A DNA stretch of 36,106 bases from Intoshia linei (GCA_001642005.1 LWCA01000256.1:1-36106), one strand, 5' to 3'. Positions 10,940-23,616 are shown, counted from the first letter of the stretch. A program made the numbers and translations. Notes: a model not told the origin generated them from the sequence alone.

Positions 10940-12400
10940 CGTCTATTATAAATCATTAAATATGTATCAGATTAATTTTTTCTTAATTAAGACAGGAAAT
11001 ACTATCTTGTACTACAAAATAACCTATATATTATAACCTATGTACAGTGTAAAGAAAAATTAAGTTGTTATAACAAGATCGATCGTATAGGGGTTTATGA
11101 TTTTTTTGAACCAAACTGTCAAGAGAAATTTTTAAGGTTTTTTTGAACCAAACTTTAAAGGGAAGTTTTTAGAATATTTTTTTTGAACCAAACTTTCAAG
11201 AGGGATCCAGGTATAGTGTACTCAGTGTTTGAAGAGTTTATTTCACACAAAAATATAATTATATAATTATAAATCTTATAAATTTACTTTTATTAGATAC
11301 ATTCATTAATGTTGAGCCATCATAGAGTATTTGAAATTGTAAAACATTGAGCATTATAAATTCACTAGCAAAATAAAATATTTTCTAAATTATTTCAATA
11401 GCACAAACATACATATAAATGTAAATGCATAATTATAGGATAGATAATAGAGATAATAATGGGCGTTATAAATTCAATATACAATCAACCAACATAATTT
11501 GTAAATGAATGTATGTTCTTGGTGCTATAAAAGATTTTATAGAAAAAATTCTATATTTTGTAAAATAGTTATTTCATACAAATCAAAAAACTATTTTTTC
11601 AATATTATCCTGCTAACATGTTAAAGATTATAGCCAATGACGGTAACTCAAATTTTTTGTTTTACAAGTGGTTCACTGTCAAAAAAGTGTGAGAACCACT
11701 GATTTAAACAATGAACTAGAAACTAGCTTGTTAACACAGGAAGAAATGCTTTATTTATACCCATTTTTAAAGTAGATGAGAGATTTTTGTCAGTTAATGT
11801 GTTTCTTCAAAATTTTTTCGTTAATTTCATATATGAAAATAATCGTTCGCATACCCATGTATATACAAATATAGCTACTATTTTAATTGGGAATTTTATC
11901 AGATTGTGAATGATTTCGGAAGTTAGGGATAAAATTTAATTAAAAATTGTTATTATTAATTTTTTTGGGGGTCCACAGCGAAAAAGGGTTGAGAATGCCT
12001 GGTCTAGATCACTGGTTCTAAACGTGGACGATAGCGCAATCGTAATTTTTAAACTTTAATCAAGTGACAGATATGGTTGATCTAAAAAGTTATATATCTG
12101 AGTAAGATATATTGGATTACTGTGATTGTGAATATAGGATCGATATTATAGATCTATATAAAAATTTAAACGATGTAATCACTGATTACTAATCACCAAT
12201 CTTCTAATATACGGTTATACATTGAACTTAATAATTTTTATCAAAAACCCCTGTATTTGTGGCACTTTGCGAAAATTGCGGCCCTAAACCGGGGTCGGAC
12301 TGTATTTTATTTTATAATAATAAAGTTATCTCTTGAAAATGTTCAAAAATTTTAGAGGCTGCTTTTAGACTCAATCCTTTATTGTATAGATTAATTTATT
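10940..12400. other. Intergenic region with degenerate transposon ends
   Basis: I see no convincing coding sequence. Several strings resemble hAT termini: GTGTGAGAACCACTG ending near 11701, GGGTTGAGAATGCCTG ending at 12001, and CACTGGTTCTAAACGTGG from about 12010. None could be paired with a target duplication. Near 11095-11200 the phrase TTTTTTGAACCAAACT recurs three times at intervals of about 50 bp, a small local tandem repeat. Confidence 0.4.
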
Positions 12401-12404
12401 AATG

Positions 12405-13084
12405 TTAACCGATATATTGCTGAGCGGCATAGAAAATCTAAAAAAAATAAAATGTTGACATCCTAATATAAATATACGAAGTCGCGGCAAATAGAACATA
12501 AATTTTAAACGGGCTGCTAGTTTGACACGGCTAATTTAGATGATATTAAATGTATAAACGTAACACGTTGCAACATGATTTATTTACCTCATCAATTAGT
12601 AAATCTAGACGTTTTTTTAAATTTAGCAATTTTTTAAAATTAAAAGTTCCAATGTCAGTTATACACTGTATTTCGATTTGATTCATGATATTTGCGTGTT
12701 CTAAATCACATGTTTCCAATCTTTGTCTAATAATTAATTGTAAAAAACGTATCGCAATCAAATTTTTTTAAATACATTGGAATTTTAAATTGAAATAATA
12801 TGGTACATTCATTTTTCGATAAAACTAAATTGTCTAGATTTTTTTACTTTAGATAAATTATTATAAACTTTAAATTTTTTTTAAAAACCTTTTTCACGGT
12901 AAACGATGTTTTCTATTGCGTATATGTTTTCAGTGTTTTCATAAAGTTTATCTTTTTCATAGAGTACATTAACTTGGCAAATTAAAGATCCAACAAATTT
13001 TTTGATGATTAATTTGTTATTTATATCAAAATGACATTTTCCATTTATGGTTTCAGGGTAGTTTATATTAAGAATCACGTCCAT
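12405..13084 (-). CDS. Uncharacterised 141-residue protein, 4 exons
   Basis: Exons on the minus strand: 12889-13084, 12776-12833, 12588-12726, 12405-12437; phases 1,2,0; introns of 55, 49 and 150 nt. The start reads MDVILNINYPETINGKCHF, the middle NECTILFQFKIP, then RLETCDLEHANIMNQIEIQC, and the end IFYAAQQYIG. Four exons staying open with matching phases in such A+T-rich DNA is good support for a real gene. I do not recognise the family. The first 85 residues alternate hydrophobic strands and end in a polar turn plus FQFKIP, which faintly recalls an arrestin-type beta sandwich. That is only an impression. It is divergent from the MOSPD2-like gene, with about 1.1 kb between their starts. Confidence 0.52.
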
Positions 13085-14209
13085 TCAAAAAGGTGAAATA
13101 ATAAAGGGCCATGGATATGCATATTTTTTTAATGTTTAAACAGTTATAAACTTATTTTCTATTTTTGATACCTAATTTCAAATCTGGTTACAATTCAAAA
13201 TAAGGTGGTGAATTGCGTGTTTAGATTAATATTTATTACGGTTAATCCGATAATAAATCAATTTACAGCAGATTTTTAATTAATGAATTTTTAATGAAAA
13301 AATTTGATAAATATTTATCTAAAGCTATTTTATTTATGTACCCGATGTTATAAATTACATTTTTACTGACATAATACAAAAATTTCTCCTTTGGACTCCT
13401 AAGGGTCACATGATCCTTGGGAACCACTGCTTTAAAATGTTGGTAAAATTGCATTTTTTTCAAAAGGGTTGGTGAAATTGGATATAAATTAATAAATAAT
13501 GGAACAATTGATTAAGAAATGTATTGCTTAATTTTTAGTGTGAAAAGTTAACCCTTTAACGCTAGGCAGATTCGTCAATAAAAAATGTGTGTATAAAAGT
13601 AAATAAATAATTTGTGATACGTCAATACACTATGCAAATTTGTCAATAGAGATGAAAAAACACTATATTAAAATGTAAGAAAATTTCTAGACATTATTAA
13701 CCAAAACCCATTAACATTGGAAGTTATTCCTAACCAAATTTTATGAAACAGTCAAAGTACTCTCTGTAGCAATGTATTTTTACTAGACTAGTCTAAGATT
13801 ACAAAATTTGAGCACTGATTGTCCTAGATTCTTTTATAGACTTGTGAGTCTCAACTTGAGACTCGAGTTACTAGAACAAACACTAGAAGCTAGTGTAAAT
13901 GTAGTATAATAAAGTGCGTATACTGCTAATGCTCAGTGTTCCACAATACAATTCATATGTAACGAAATGTAAAGTCAAACTTTTATCAATAAATTTATCA
14001 TATTATAAACACAAGCACACATTATATCCCTCAAATTAGACAGTATATAGACAATTATATTGTTTGATATTATTTGGCTTGTATATTTATTGTTTGTCGT
14101 TACAATTATAAAGTCATAAAATTATAATATTAAATTATATCGGTATCTACAGAAACGAGATTCCTATGTATGTAAGAAACAATAATTTCCAAATATTTCC
14201 AAAATTTCC
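13085..14209. other. Divergent intergenic region
   Basis: This lies between the unknown minus-strand gene and the MOSPD2-like gene, so it should hold both promoters. Near 13395-13429 there is a hAT-like terminus (CATGATCCTTGGGAACCACTG) without an identifiable partner. Nothing else stands out. Confidence 0.4.
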
Positions 14210-17200
14210 ATGAATATTACAGATGAAGAAGTCACTGTTAGTGCAGATACAATTTTGAAATTTCGGCATTATTATGTCGATCAATTACGTATAAAATACA
14301 TTATTTTAACCGTTTAATTTCATATAATATAGTTTCCGAAGAATCCAATGCAGCCTTTAACATAAATTATGAAATTTATAAAAAATGGTGTTTGAATTAT
14401 AATTTTCGTTATTTCCTTAATGATGATTCATTTACGTCACTATTTCTTAAACAAAATGATTTAAATTTTAATAAATCGTTTCTTCAAGCTAAAAAATCAT
14501 TAGAAGTGCGAACTAAATTTAATATACAAGGTAAATTATAGTTTTCTAAATTTAAAAAATATAATTAAAAATGAAAATTTTTAACCAATTACTATATTGT
14601 AATGTTTACATTTAGATAAGAGTGAACAATTTTTTGATTTTAATTTACACAATTCGGGATACATTTATTATCACGGTCGAACCAAATACAAAACTGAAAT
14701 ATGTATGTCTAGCATTAGTATTATACTAGTTATTATATGCATTACATGTTTTACTTTTTTGATTATTTTGAATAATATAGTATACATTAATATGAAAAAA
14801 GTATCAAAATTCAAAAATTTGGATGTTTTAAAACAATATTTACTTTGGCATTTGGAAAGAAAAGCAAAATTTGAACATGGAACTAAATTAACTGTTTTAA
14901 TTAATTGCGAAAATGTGTCTTTATATGAAGTGGTACATTTTATAGTTTAGGCTTTTATATGTGTTAGATGGTTTATAAATAATTTTACCTAATTTTTTAA
15001 ATTTTAGAGAAAAGAGTTAATTTTGGGAATCATGCATTGTTTCATTAACTATATACCTTACCGAATAAGTAATTTTCAATTTATTATTATAAAATATTAA
15101 ATAACCTGTAATGTTTCCAAAATGAAATTGATATTAATTAATGTTAATAAAATGTTTACTTTTACAATATATAAATTTAAATATAAGCGACAGAATTTAC
15201 TTAAAAATAAATAATAACTGCGCAATAAGAACCTCATTTTAATTACCTGATACAAATAGTTGAAAAATGAGAACTTTATTCATATAAGTTAACTTGTGCG
15301 GTGTGCCTAATAGATATATACACTATGTATATCTAATATCTTTTAGAATTTACCATATTTAGTTATTCAATTTATTTGCACAATATTTATAATATACAGC
15401 GTAAATTTGAAAAATTTAGAATCACTATTAGCCTACAAATTTTCAACAATATTGTCAGGAATTTGGTTCTGTGTTAAAAAATTTTTATCAGAACAACAAA
15501 CAAAACGAGTGTTTTTTGTTAACGAAGATACTCTTAAAGATCATATATCCGATGAAGAATTGCAAATTCAATTTGGAGGACTCGTAAATTTTATTAATTT
15601 TAAATTATTTTAATCATTTATTCAAATAATTAAATTAAAACACTTTTAGTGCGGTGAATTATTTATATAGCATATATGACATGGCAAGCTTTTATATTCT
15701 TAAGTCACTTTCTAAAGTGAGTGTTACGTTAATGTGTTTACTTTTATGAATAATATAAAATAGAGCCAGAGATCCTTATGATTTTAAAAACTATCCCAGA
15801 AATGTTGTTTTATAAAATTCTAGGATTTGTTTATTTCTAAAAAAAAGGGTGCTTTGTGGTTTGAACCATGTCCCAGAATTTAAGTTTTTTTAAATTCAAA
15901 ATGAGCCAGAGTTCCCAATTTTCGAGCGAATGTTGCAAACTTATCATTGTTCCATATTTTGTTGTATACTCATTGAATATAACAATAATCTTAATATGAA
16001 AATAACAAAGTTATACTGCATTTGATTCTACATTGTAAACTTTAAAGTTTTTGAAAATTGGAAATTGCGTAGTAATGATAAAAAAACAGAAGGAATCAAT
16101 TTATGAGATTGAAACTCATATTTCTGTATTTAAAATGTTTATATAGTCAATTCACATTTTTTTCGAAATTGTAGGATGAATATTTACATTTTGATAATTA
16201 AATTAATGTTAATTTGAAAAGTTATTATTCATTGGGAATGCGCAGATTTTTGGGTTCAAATTTTGGATTTATATCAACTGGAATAAGCTGTATCAGAATA
16301 ATCGTTTTTTTAATTGTACGACAGTTAATTATTTCAAATTTTTTGTTTTTATAAAATAGTTTCGAATTAAAAAAAAATGAATACTAAAGTGCTTTTTTTG
16401 CCATGAAGGCGTCACTTAATCAGATTGAAATTTTTTATGTCTGTTAACTGGATATAATTGTATTATTTGTAATTTTTTTTTATTTAAAAAAAAGTGTAAT
16501 CTGGGTTTTTAAGTGAAAATTACCTTGTTTGTGGTTACTATTTATGATAATGCTTATGAATTTAAAAACAAGGAACAATTTGGGTTTTTAACCTTGAAGG
16601 ACTCAATTTCTGAAATTGAAATTTACGATAAAACATCACTCTGGAAAAACTGTCATAAGAATATGGAATTTGTAAAACTAGACTCCTCTTACTTTCTTAC
16701 ATAAACTGGAACAAATAAACAGACATACATTTTTAACCATTTTACTCTATATATGTAAGGATATGGATGGTTTCTAGGGTTGTAAATCTTTTGATGGGTT
16801 TATTATGAATTGCGGACCATTTTTTTATGATTTCAGTTCTAGCTCATTTATTTTGGTTTTTAATGATTTTTAAATTCCTCATAATTAACCCAAAAAAAAT
16901 AGATAAAGTTTATTATAAACTCAAATTTAATTTTATAAAAACCAAGATGAATGAGCTTTGAAAATCCCTTATAATTTTAAAAATATTTTTTTTATATTCA
17001 AGTTTATACAATAACAACATAACAATCGTAAAGAGTAAATCATTTCAAAAAATGAGACAATGAAAATACGATTAAATAAATAAATTGCAATTGAAATTTT
17101 AAAACTATGCACATATTAATAAGAATTATACTTTGAAATAATAATATCAATCATATAAGAAATGTGTCAAATTGCATTTAAGTTACGGTCCAATTAATAT

Positions 17201-20200
17201 TGAATTATTTACCTGATCTAAATAAGAAATTGGAGCAACTAACAATAAATAATAATAAAGATAAATATAAATTTGGCTCCAAAAATTCACATTAAAAGTG
17301 AAATTATATTTAAAAAATACTGTATTATCAAATTATACATTTCTGGTGCTATGAAATTATTTCTGTTGTAAAACTAAATCCTTACCTCTGCAGAAATTTT
17401 GAAATTTAACAAAACTATATTGAATAAAATATATAACATGGAAAAAGAAAAATTTGTAGAATTTCAAAGGATTTTAAATAAAAATTCAATTAAATCAAAA
17501 TTTCAATGTGAAATTTTGAAAATTCTCAAGAAAAATTTCATGTATACTACATCAAAAGAATGTACATTTAGAATTACTTCTCATTTACCTTTCAAAAAAT
17601 TTATTATCAAAGTTTGTAAATATAACATTTTATTAACTCCATTTATTAACTTGGAAATTGATGCTTCTGAAGCAGTTTTTATTTTGAAAAGTTGCATTGG
17701 AAAACCTTATATTATGAACGTTGATATTGTTAATTTGAGCGCTTTGGTTAAAGTCAATTTCAACGAATCTGCCATTTTTTATCTGTCTCAAAATGATAAA
17801 ATGAATGTTACATTTGTTAAAATTAAATTTTCTTTTAAAACAAATAATCATGGATTAGCTTCAAAATTGAAAACAATCACGGACAAATTTACTGACACTT
17901 TACACAATGTTAGCTTTATTGTTTATTTAAATACTTTTTGTGATAATGAGGTATTTTGTACAATTATTTTAATGAATGGTATGAAAACGTTAGTCTACAA
18001 GTTGGATTCAACTTTAATTTCGTATTAAAGTCTTAATTTATCCATGTACATATTTTAGTAAATATTCATTTGAGGTTAAATTGCAGTGTACAGAAATAAT
18101 TTTATCACACCAAATCCATCATAGATTACGTTGCAGCGAGCACAATTGTTTAATTTATGAAGAGAATTTTTAACACGAAAAAGAGCATAGCCGCATACAG
18201 TTTATTCTTGTTGAGCTGCAAAAAAATTTTAATCGCAGAAATCCTTTTATTCTTGGTCAAAGGAATTTTAATTTACTTTAAATTTACCTAAAAAATGTAA
18301 CATGTTTTTTCTGTACGTTTTATAAGATTTAAAAATCCTTTTGCTTTACTTGTATAAAATTGAATGTCTTTGTGTGTGTTACCTTATAATTACAAAATTA
18401 GTATTTAAAAAAACACAATTTCTAATACAGTTTTTCATGAGTGATGTTTATATCAATCTTTTATTTTACTAAATTGAGTCTTTAGGATGAAAAACCGAAT
18501 AATCCCTTTTTTATATTATAAAAACCCTTCCATAAAATCAATCCTAAAATTTAAAAAAACTTACATTTTCGTATGCGTTTTAAAATAATTATTTCGTAAA
18601 TCTTAGCCTCAGAAACGTGCATTTTTATAGTCTAAACCAGAGATACCCTTTATTTTAAAAATTAAAAAAGTGCTAAAATTTTATAAAACATAAATTCTTG
18701 GATAGTTTTAAAAGAAAAAGCATTATCATAATGGTAACCTCAAAAAGTGTTTTTTCACGATCAAAACACTATATTACCATTTTTTTAAAAAATATTACAG
18801 CTGATTCAGATATATCCAGTTAACACAAAAAAAATTAAATCTGATAAAGTGAAGCCTTCATGGTCGAAAAAGCACTTTGGTATTCATTCTTTTTGTTTGG
18901 TAACTACAATTATATATTTTATTGAAAGAAACAATTTGAAATAATTAGCGGTCCTAGAATTTAAAAAAAAGATTATTATGATACATATTATTCCAGTGGA
19001 TATAGGTTACCTATAATAGGTACAAAATTTCAACCCCAAAAATCTACGCATTCCTGGTGAAAAATAACTTAATATATTATCAACCAATATTTTTCAAATG
19101 TTTGGATTAATATTAAGAATATGTAAATATTCATCCTATATTTTCGCAAAAATTGGAATTATATGTATACAAATTTTAAATACAGAAATAGAGTACAGTG
19201 ATAGCTCTCTAAATTGAACACTAATTGCAAAAAAATAGATGGTGTTCAAGTTTTAGAGATTGAACATTGTTTATATTAATATTATATTAAAATAAATTTA
19301 TGAGAAAAATCAAAATTTTAAAATAAATGAATTGTTCAAATTGAAGAACTCACATTTTCTTATAAATTTCTTAAATTATATAGAAAATTAATTAATGAAA
19401 AAAAAGATAAAAATAAATCTTTACTTATATAATATGCTACGCAATATTTGTTTGTGTGTGTGTTACCGTTTATTTCAATAACCACCAGTCTTATAATTTT
19501 ATAAAGTTCACATTTCAATTACAGTTTTTTCCGGAGGTGTTCGCAAAATAAATTTCAACCTCTCATCTTACGGGTTAAAAACCCCAATTGTCCTTTTTTT
19601 TGAAAATCAAACGAGTTGGAGAATTTAAAAAGATATATAAGCTGATGCGGACTTTAAAATCATGAACATTATCATAATTTTAAATGCTGATGCGGATTTT
19701 AAAATCATAAACATTATCATAAATTTAAATTTAAAAAAATACACTGATGCGGATTTTAAAATCATAAACATTATCATAAATTTAAATTTAAAAAAATTAT
19801 ATTTTCAAAGCCAAAACCACAAATTACCCTTCTTTTTTTAATGAAAACAGTTAGACTTTAAAAAAATTTACAGGTGATACAGTTGTATCTTGTTAACACA
19901 AACAAAAACTTATTTTTTTGATAGAATAAAAATGTGCCCTCGGCAGAGCTAGGTGCTGTTTGTACGTAGTACATAACAGTCAACCTAGTTTTCATTTAAT
20001 TATCATATATCACATTCAAGTGATAATTTGTCACATTTATTTTAAAAGTACACGCAAACAAGCTTTCAGTGTATAATATTGAAAACATATAATGAACAAT
20101 ATTTCATAAAATATTAAAATAAACGTAAATACATGTATAATTGAATCAGCATCTTAGCTAAATTTAGTCAATGCATGACCTACTGGGTTAATTAAAATGA

Positions 20201-23200
20201 TTGAAAAATCAAAAATCTATATAAGCCTAAAAAATAAAAAATTGAAATATCTTGGAAATTGGACTTATTGAGACTTCAATATCATGTAAAAATTATCAAT
20301 ACATACTTTTTTATACCAAATATTGTCACTTTTATTGATTTGTATTTTACTGTCAACAGATAAATCATTAAAAGGAGTAAATAATTAAAATTTTATAATT
20401 CATCAATCTCTAATATTGATAATATTTTGTGTATTATCAAAAACGCATAAAAATGGATAATTTAAATGAAAAGTTTATAAATTGTAATATTTAGAATGAA
20501 TATGTTTATGAATACAAGGAAAACATGTTTGATCATCCCCCTTTAAATTCTGAGAATTTTACAAATTTTGAAGGATATTCAGATTATACTTTCCCAGGCG
20601 AACCAAAACAGAAACCTTTGGAATCATCCACAATTGACTTTTCCGAATCAATGAAAGTTCAAACATCACAAAATAAATCCATAAATTTAGAAAAACTTAG
20701 TATAATTTGTTCACGTGAAAATATTTCTGAAAATTCATACCAGGGTGAAAATAAACGGAAAAATGATGTGAAATGTACAGAAAATGAAATACAACGTGAA
20801 CGAAACAAAGAAGGACAATGTAGCGACAGTATAATTTCAAAATTGGATAAAAATAAGAAAAATCTTAAAAATAAAGAAATTAAAGAAAATAATACATGCG
20901 CCAATTGTTATTCAACTCCAAAAAAACACAAGAGCTTTTTATCCTTTTATAAATTTGGAAAATCACCTAAAAAACAAAAAATTGTAAAAAATGACAACAA
21001 AGAAAAAATTGAAAAAGATGCCAACGAAAAAAATAATTTTCGAAATTCATTTAAAAGATTTAAAAATAAAAAATTAAACATGGATAAATCTATAAACAGT
21101 AGAGTTGAAATTCAAGACAATAATTCTAGTTGGGAGTTTGTTGAAGTTAGACCAAATAGACAATCTCAGAAACAATCAAATTATAGTGAAAAGATGTGGG
21201 ATTTATCTACCAATTCGTCTATAACACCATATGATTGTAAAAGTCAAACTGTTCACGATAAAATTTTGAAAAGATTTAGAAATAGTGTCTTGTATAGAAA
21301 AGTACCAAAAATACACGATAAAAATATTGTCACTTATATTAATCCAGAGGGATCTGATATTAAAATTAATTGTGATAGTTTACAAAGTATAATTGTCAAA
21401 ATTTTATCAATGAAGAATGGATCAAAATCTATTTATGATTATGTAAATATTATTTTATTCATTTCTTAATTTTGTTTATTAGGGATATCGTGTAAAGGAT
21501 AATTTGACTGATTGTGTGTTGAGGTATTATTTTAATTTAGAGTTGAAACATTTCCAAATATTTAAACTTTAAACAATAGTACTGTACTGTACTCGTTTTT
21601 ATTTATGAAACTGGAATTTACTTATATATATTTTTTCATTTTATTGAAATTTTGAATTTATAAACATTTCAAAATGTACATAAAAATGTAAATCTTTTAT
21701 TTTAAAAATTTTAAATTGTATCATTTATAGACCCAATAAAATCATGTTCAAGTGCGATATTGATTGTCAACTATACACGGTTATTAGATTGAAGAATATT
21801 GGTGCCGAATACAAAATATTTAGAGTCATTTTCTTGTACAAATTTTAATTCAATTGATGTTTAGGTAGAGTGTTCAGAATCGAATTATTTTACCATTCAA
21901 CCAAATTTCGGAATATTGTCTCATGGTGAAGAAATGACTGTGTCGTTATTTGCAAATGAAGATAAGATAAGTAATGTTTTACAATACATGCATAAAGTTT
22001 CCGGTGATTTTTGCTGTAGTTAAACTTAACAATTTCGTCCATAATTAATGGCATTTAACTAAATTAACAGACATTTTATTATTTTACTAACCAAAAATGC
22101 AAACACATAATTGATATAATGACAGTTATATTTCATTTTGTTAAATTTATCTATTTTTATTTATGTAAATACGCTAAGAATATAATTTTTGAAATTGAAA
22201 CCTAGATTTTTGTATTTTTAATACATAATTTTTATGTTATTTAAAGTGAATATTTAAATTTTCATTCGATAATTTGGAAAATATTGGTTGATAATATATT
22301 TAAATTGTGTTTTTGACTAGGAATATGTGAATTTGTGAGGTTATAATTTTTTCTATAGATTGAATGGAAATTTCATGTGTATCAGAAAAAAAATTTTTAA
22401 ATTCTGAGACAATTATTTATTGAATCGAGACCACCTGAAAAAGAAAAATGACACTTAGAATATTTTTTCGCAGACGTGACGTAGTGTCATATAGACACCT
22501 ATTCAAGGCTCTTGGACTTGAAATTTTAAATAGTAGTGATATTCAAGAATATAATTTTTTAATGCTGATTTTAAAAAATGATTCCCTTATTTTACAAAAA
22601 TTTCCTCGATGTCTCAAAGAGGGTCTCTGGTACCGCATTGCTTATAGAAGAATGCATTTTTTATGTATCATAAATGGAAAAACTGTATGAGATGATTTTA
22701 AACTTCTAAACCTTTTTTCTTTCTTTTTCCATTTTTGAAAATCATGTACTATCGGAGAGTTTGACCACGAAATTGAAAATTAGTCTTAATATCTGCATCG
22801 GTAAATATTTCACTTTGTATTGATGTCATTTTTCTGACTAAATGGTAACGTACAGACTGAAGGATATATGTTTTTATCAATATTTATATAACTTTTACTT
22901 TATACAAGTAAAGATTATTTGTGTGCTTCAAGTTTAGGTTTCATCAATCTATTTAGTTGAAAAACTCAAAGAAATTGTTATACAAACTAAGATAGCAGAT
23001 CGAATAGACTACCCACCAATTTATCCAGATGATATCGTCACTTTAACCGTATCTACATCAAATATGCTCAGCTCGATTCAAGATAAAGTGGAATGTAAAA
23101 GGTTTAAATGTGTATATTGTTAGTATAATTTACAGTGTATCATCTACCCCTTTTGATTGCGATGGTCAAATTCAAATTATCATCAATAGAGAAAACCGTT

Positions 23201-23616
23201 GATCATCCCTTATTTAATATATAAGATTCGACACTAGTGAATTGTTAATTCAGTGGTGGGTGTTTTATAAATTTAAAAAATTTTTTGGACAAGAAAATTA
23301 ATCGTTAAATTTTGATAGAAATACAATTTTTATAATTAATTAGAAGCTGTTAAACATGAAATATTAATTTAATATTAACTTTAGATTGCATTTCAGTCTA
23401 AAAATGTTAAACAGTGTATATACCGGACGAACCAGGGCAGCATTTTGCGGAAGCAATAACCAAATGGTTGAAATTTAATTTTTACAATAAAATATATAAA
23501 TCTAGTTAACAGAAAACACACCAATTTTGAGAATAGTCAAGGTTGGCAGATTTGCAATAATTGCATTTGTGTGTGTAATCGTGTCATTGTTAATAATATA
23601 CAATCAAGACAATTAA
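14210..23616 (+). CDS. MOSPD2-like protein: CRAL-TRIO + MSP domain + tail anchor
   Basis: Exons: 14210-14288, 14333-14530, 14616-14932, 15347-15583, 20495-21442, 21483-21523, 21731-21824, 21865-21975, 22359-22376, 22938-23101, 23397-23413, 23513-23616; 775 residues. MOSPD2 proteins sit in the ER membrane, bind FFAT motifs through the MSP domain and tether organelles. Seen: a CRAL-TRIO/Sec14 lipid-binding domain (to about residue 277) with LLWHLERKAKFEHGTKLTVL, GIWFCVKKFLSEQQTKRVFF and LQIQFGG; a long Lys/Asn-rich linker that opens VYEYKENMFDHPPL as in the family; an MSP domain from about 608 (PNKIMFKC, YTVIRLKNIGAEYKIFR, FTIQPNFGILSHGEEMTVSL); and a final hydrophobic helix (VGRFAIIAFVCVIVSLLIIY) three residues before the end. 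Human MOSPD2 is about 520 residues, so the linker here is longer. Exons of 17 and 18 nt and the donors GTTTTA and GTGTAT in the 3' half were set by phase and are less certain. An extra exon at 15008-15068 is possible. Confidence 0.85.
15740..16760 (+). repeat. Dispersed-family copy D (MOSPD2-like intron 4)
   Basis: Degenerate internal units and the 3' module CATCACTCTGGAAAAACTGT ... AGACTCCTCTTACTTTCTTA (about 16634-16700) match 8548-8613. The end near 16715 reads ACAAATAAACAGACATACAT. A sub-module at 16170-16345 is the inverse of 18950-19130 and of 26985-27125. Confidence 0.6.
17438..18028 (+). CDS. Intronic ORF, unknown 196-residue protein
   Basis: A single uninterrupted reading frame from ATG 17438 (MEKEKFVEFQRILNKNSIKS) to TAA 18028. 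The frame stays open upstream to a good acceptor at 17393 (TACCTCTGCAG), so a spliced upstream exon is possible. Composition looks protein-like: mixed charged and hydrophobic residues, with alternating strand-like segments such as KFIIKVCKYNILLTPFINLE and SFIVYLNTF. I recognise no domain. It lies wholly inside the 4.9-kb MOSPD2-like intron on the same strand. It cannot be an exon of that gene as modelled, because both neighbouring exons join in phase 0 with continuous homology. It sits between oppositely oriented copies of the dispersed repeat, so it may be a nested gene or repeat-borne cargo. Confidence 0.5.
   Translation: MEKEKFVEFQRILNKNSIKSKFQCEILKILKKNFMYTTSKECTFRITSHLPFKKFIIKVCKYNILLTPFINLEIDASEAVFILKSCIGKPYIMNVDIVNLSALVKVNFNESAIFYLSQNDKMNVTFVKIKFSFKTNNHGLASKLKTITDKFTDTLHNVSFIVYLNTFCDNEVFCTIILMNGMKTLVYKLDSTLISY
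18350..19130 (-). repeat. Dispersed-family copy E, inverted (MOSPD2-like intron 4)
   Basis: Read on the minus strand, the 3' end is GGTAACACACACAAAGACAT near 18365. Internal units follow, then the module with CAACCCCAAAAATCTACGCA (seen on the plus strand near 19031), which also occurs at 27033 as CAACCCCAGAAATCTACGCA. Orientation is opposite to the copy at 15740-16760. Confidence 0.6.
19436..19990 (-). repeat. Dispersed-family copy A, near-complete, inverted
   Basis: On the minus strand it starts AACTAGGTTGACTGTTATGT, continues through a GTACAAACAG palindrome arm and CACCTAGCTCTGCCGAGGGC, and ends with the CA-rich string GGTAACACACACACAAACAA. It shows the same part order as 8083-8825. It contains the internal triplication listed separately. 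Confidence 0.68.
19641..19800. repeat. Three tandem copies of a 45-58 bp unit
   Basis: The unit begins CTGATGCGGATTTTAAAATC and runs through ATAAACATTATCATAAATTT. Starts are near 19642, 19686 and 19744. Copies 2 and 3 are almost identical, so the expansion is recent. A single inverse copy of the unit lies near 4460-4512. Confidence 0.85.
22377..22937. other. MOSPD2-like intron 9 with an unexplained 80-codon ORF
   Basis: The plus-strand frame at 22448-22690 stays open for 80 codons and reads MTLRIFFRRRDVVSYRHLFK at its start. It has no recognisable motif and no partner exon. I treat it as probable chance or a relic, not as a gene. Confidence 0.3.

Noticed and set aside
13263-13463. 66-codon minus-strand ORF
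   Set aside because: It reads through a hAT-like terminus (GGGAACCACTG) and has no recognisable protein pattern.
16513-16704. 63-codon plus-strand ORF
   Set aside because: It lies entirely within dispersed-repeat sequence that is also present, non-coding, at 8490-8620.
22448-22690. 80-codon plus-strand ORF in a MOSPD2-like intron
   Set aside because: No motif, and no phase-compatible way to include it in the MOSPD2-like transcript. I kept it only as a remark in the intron entry.
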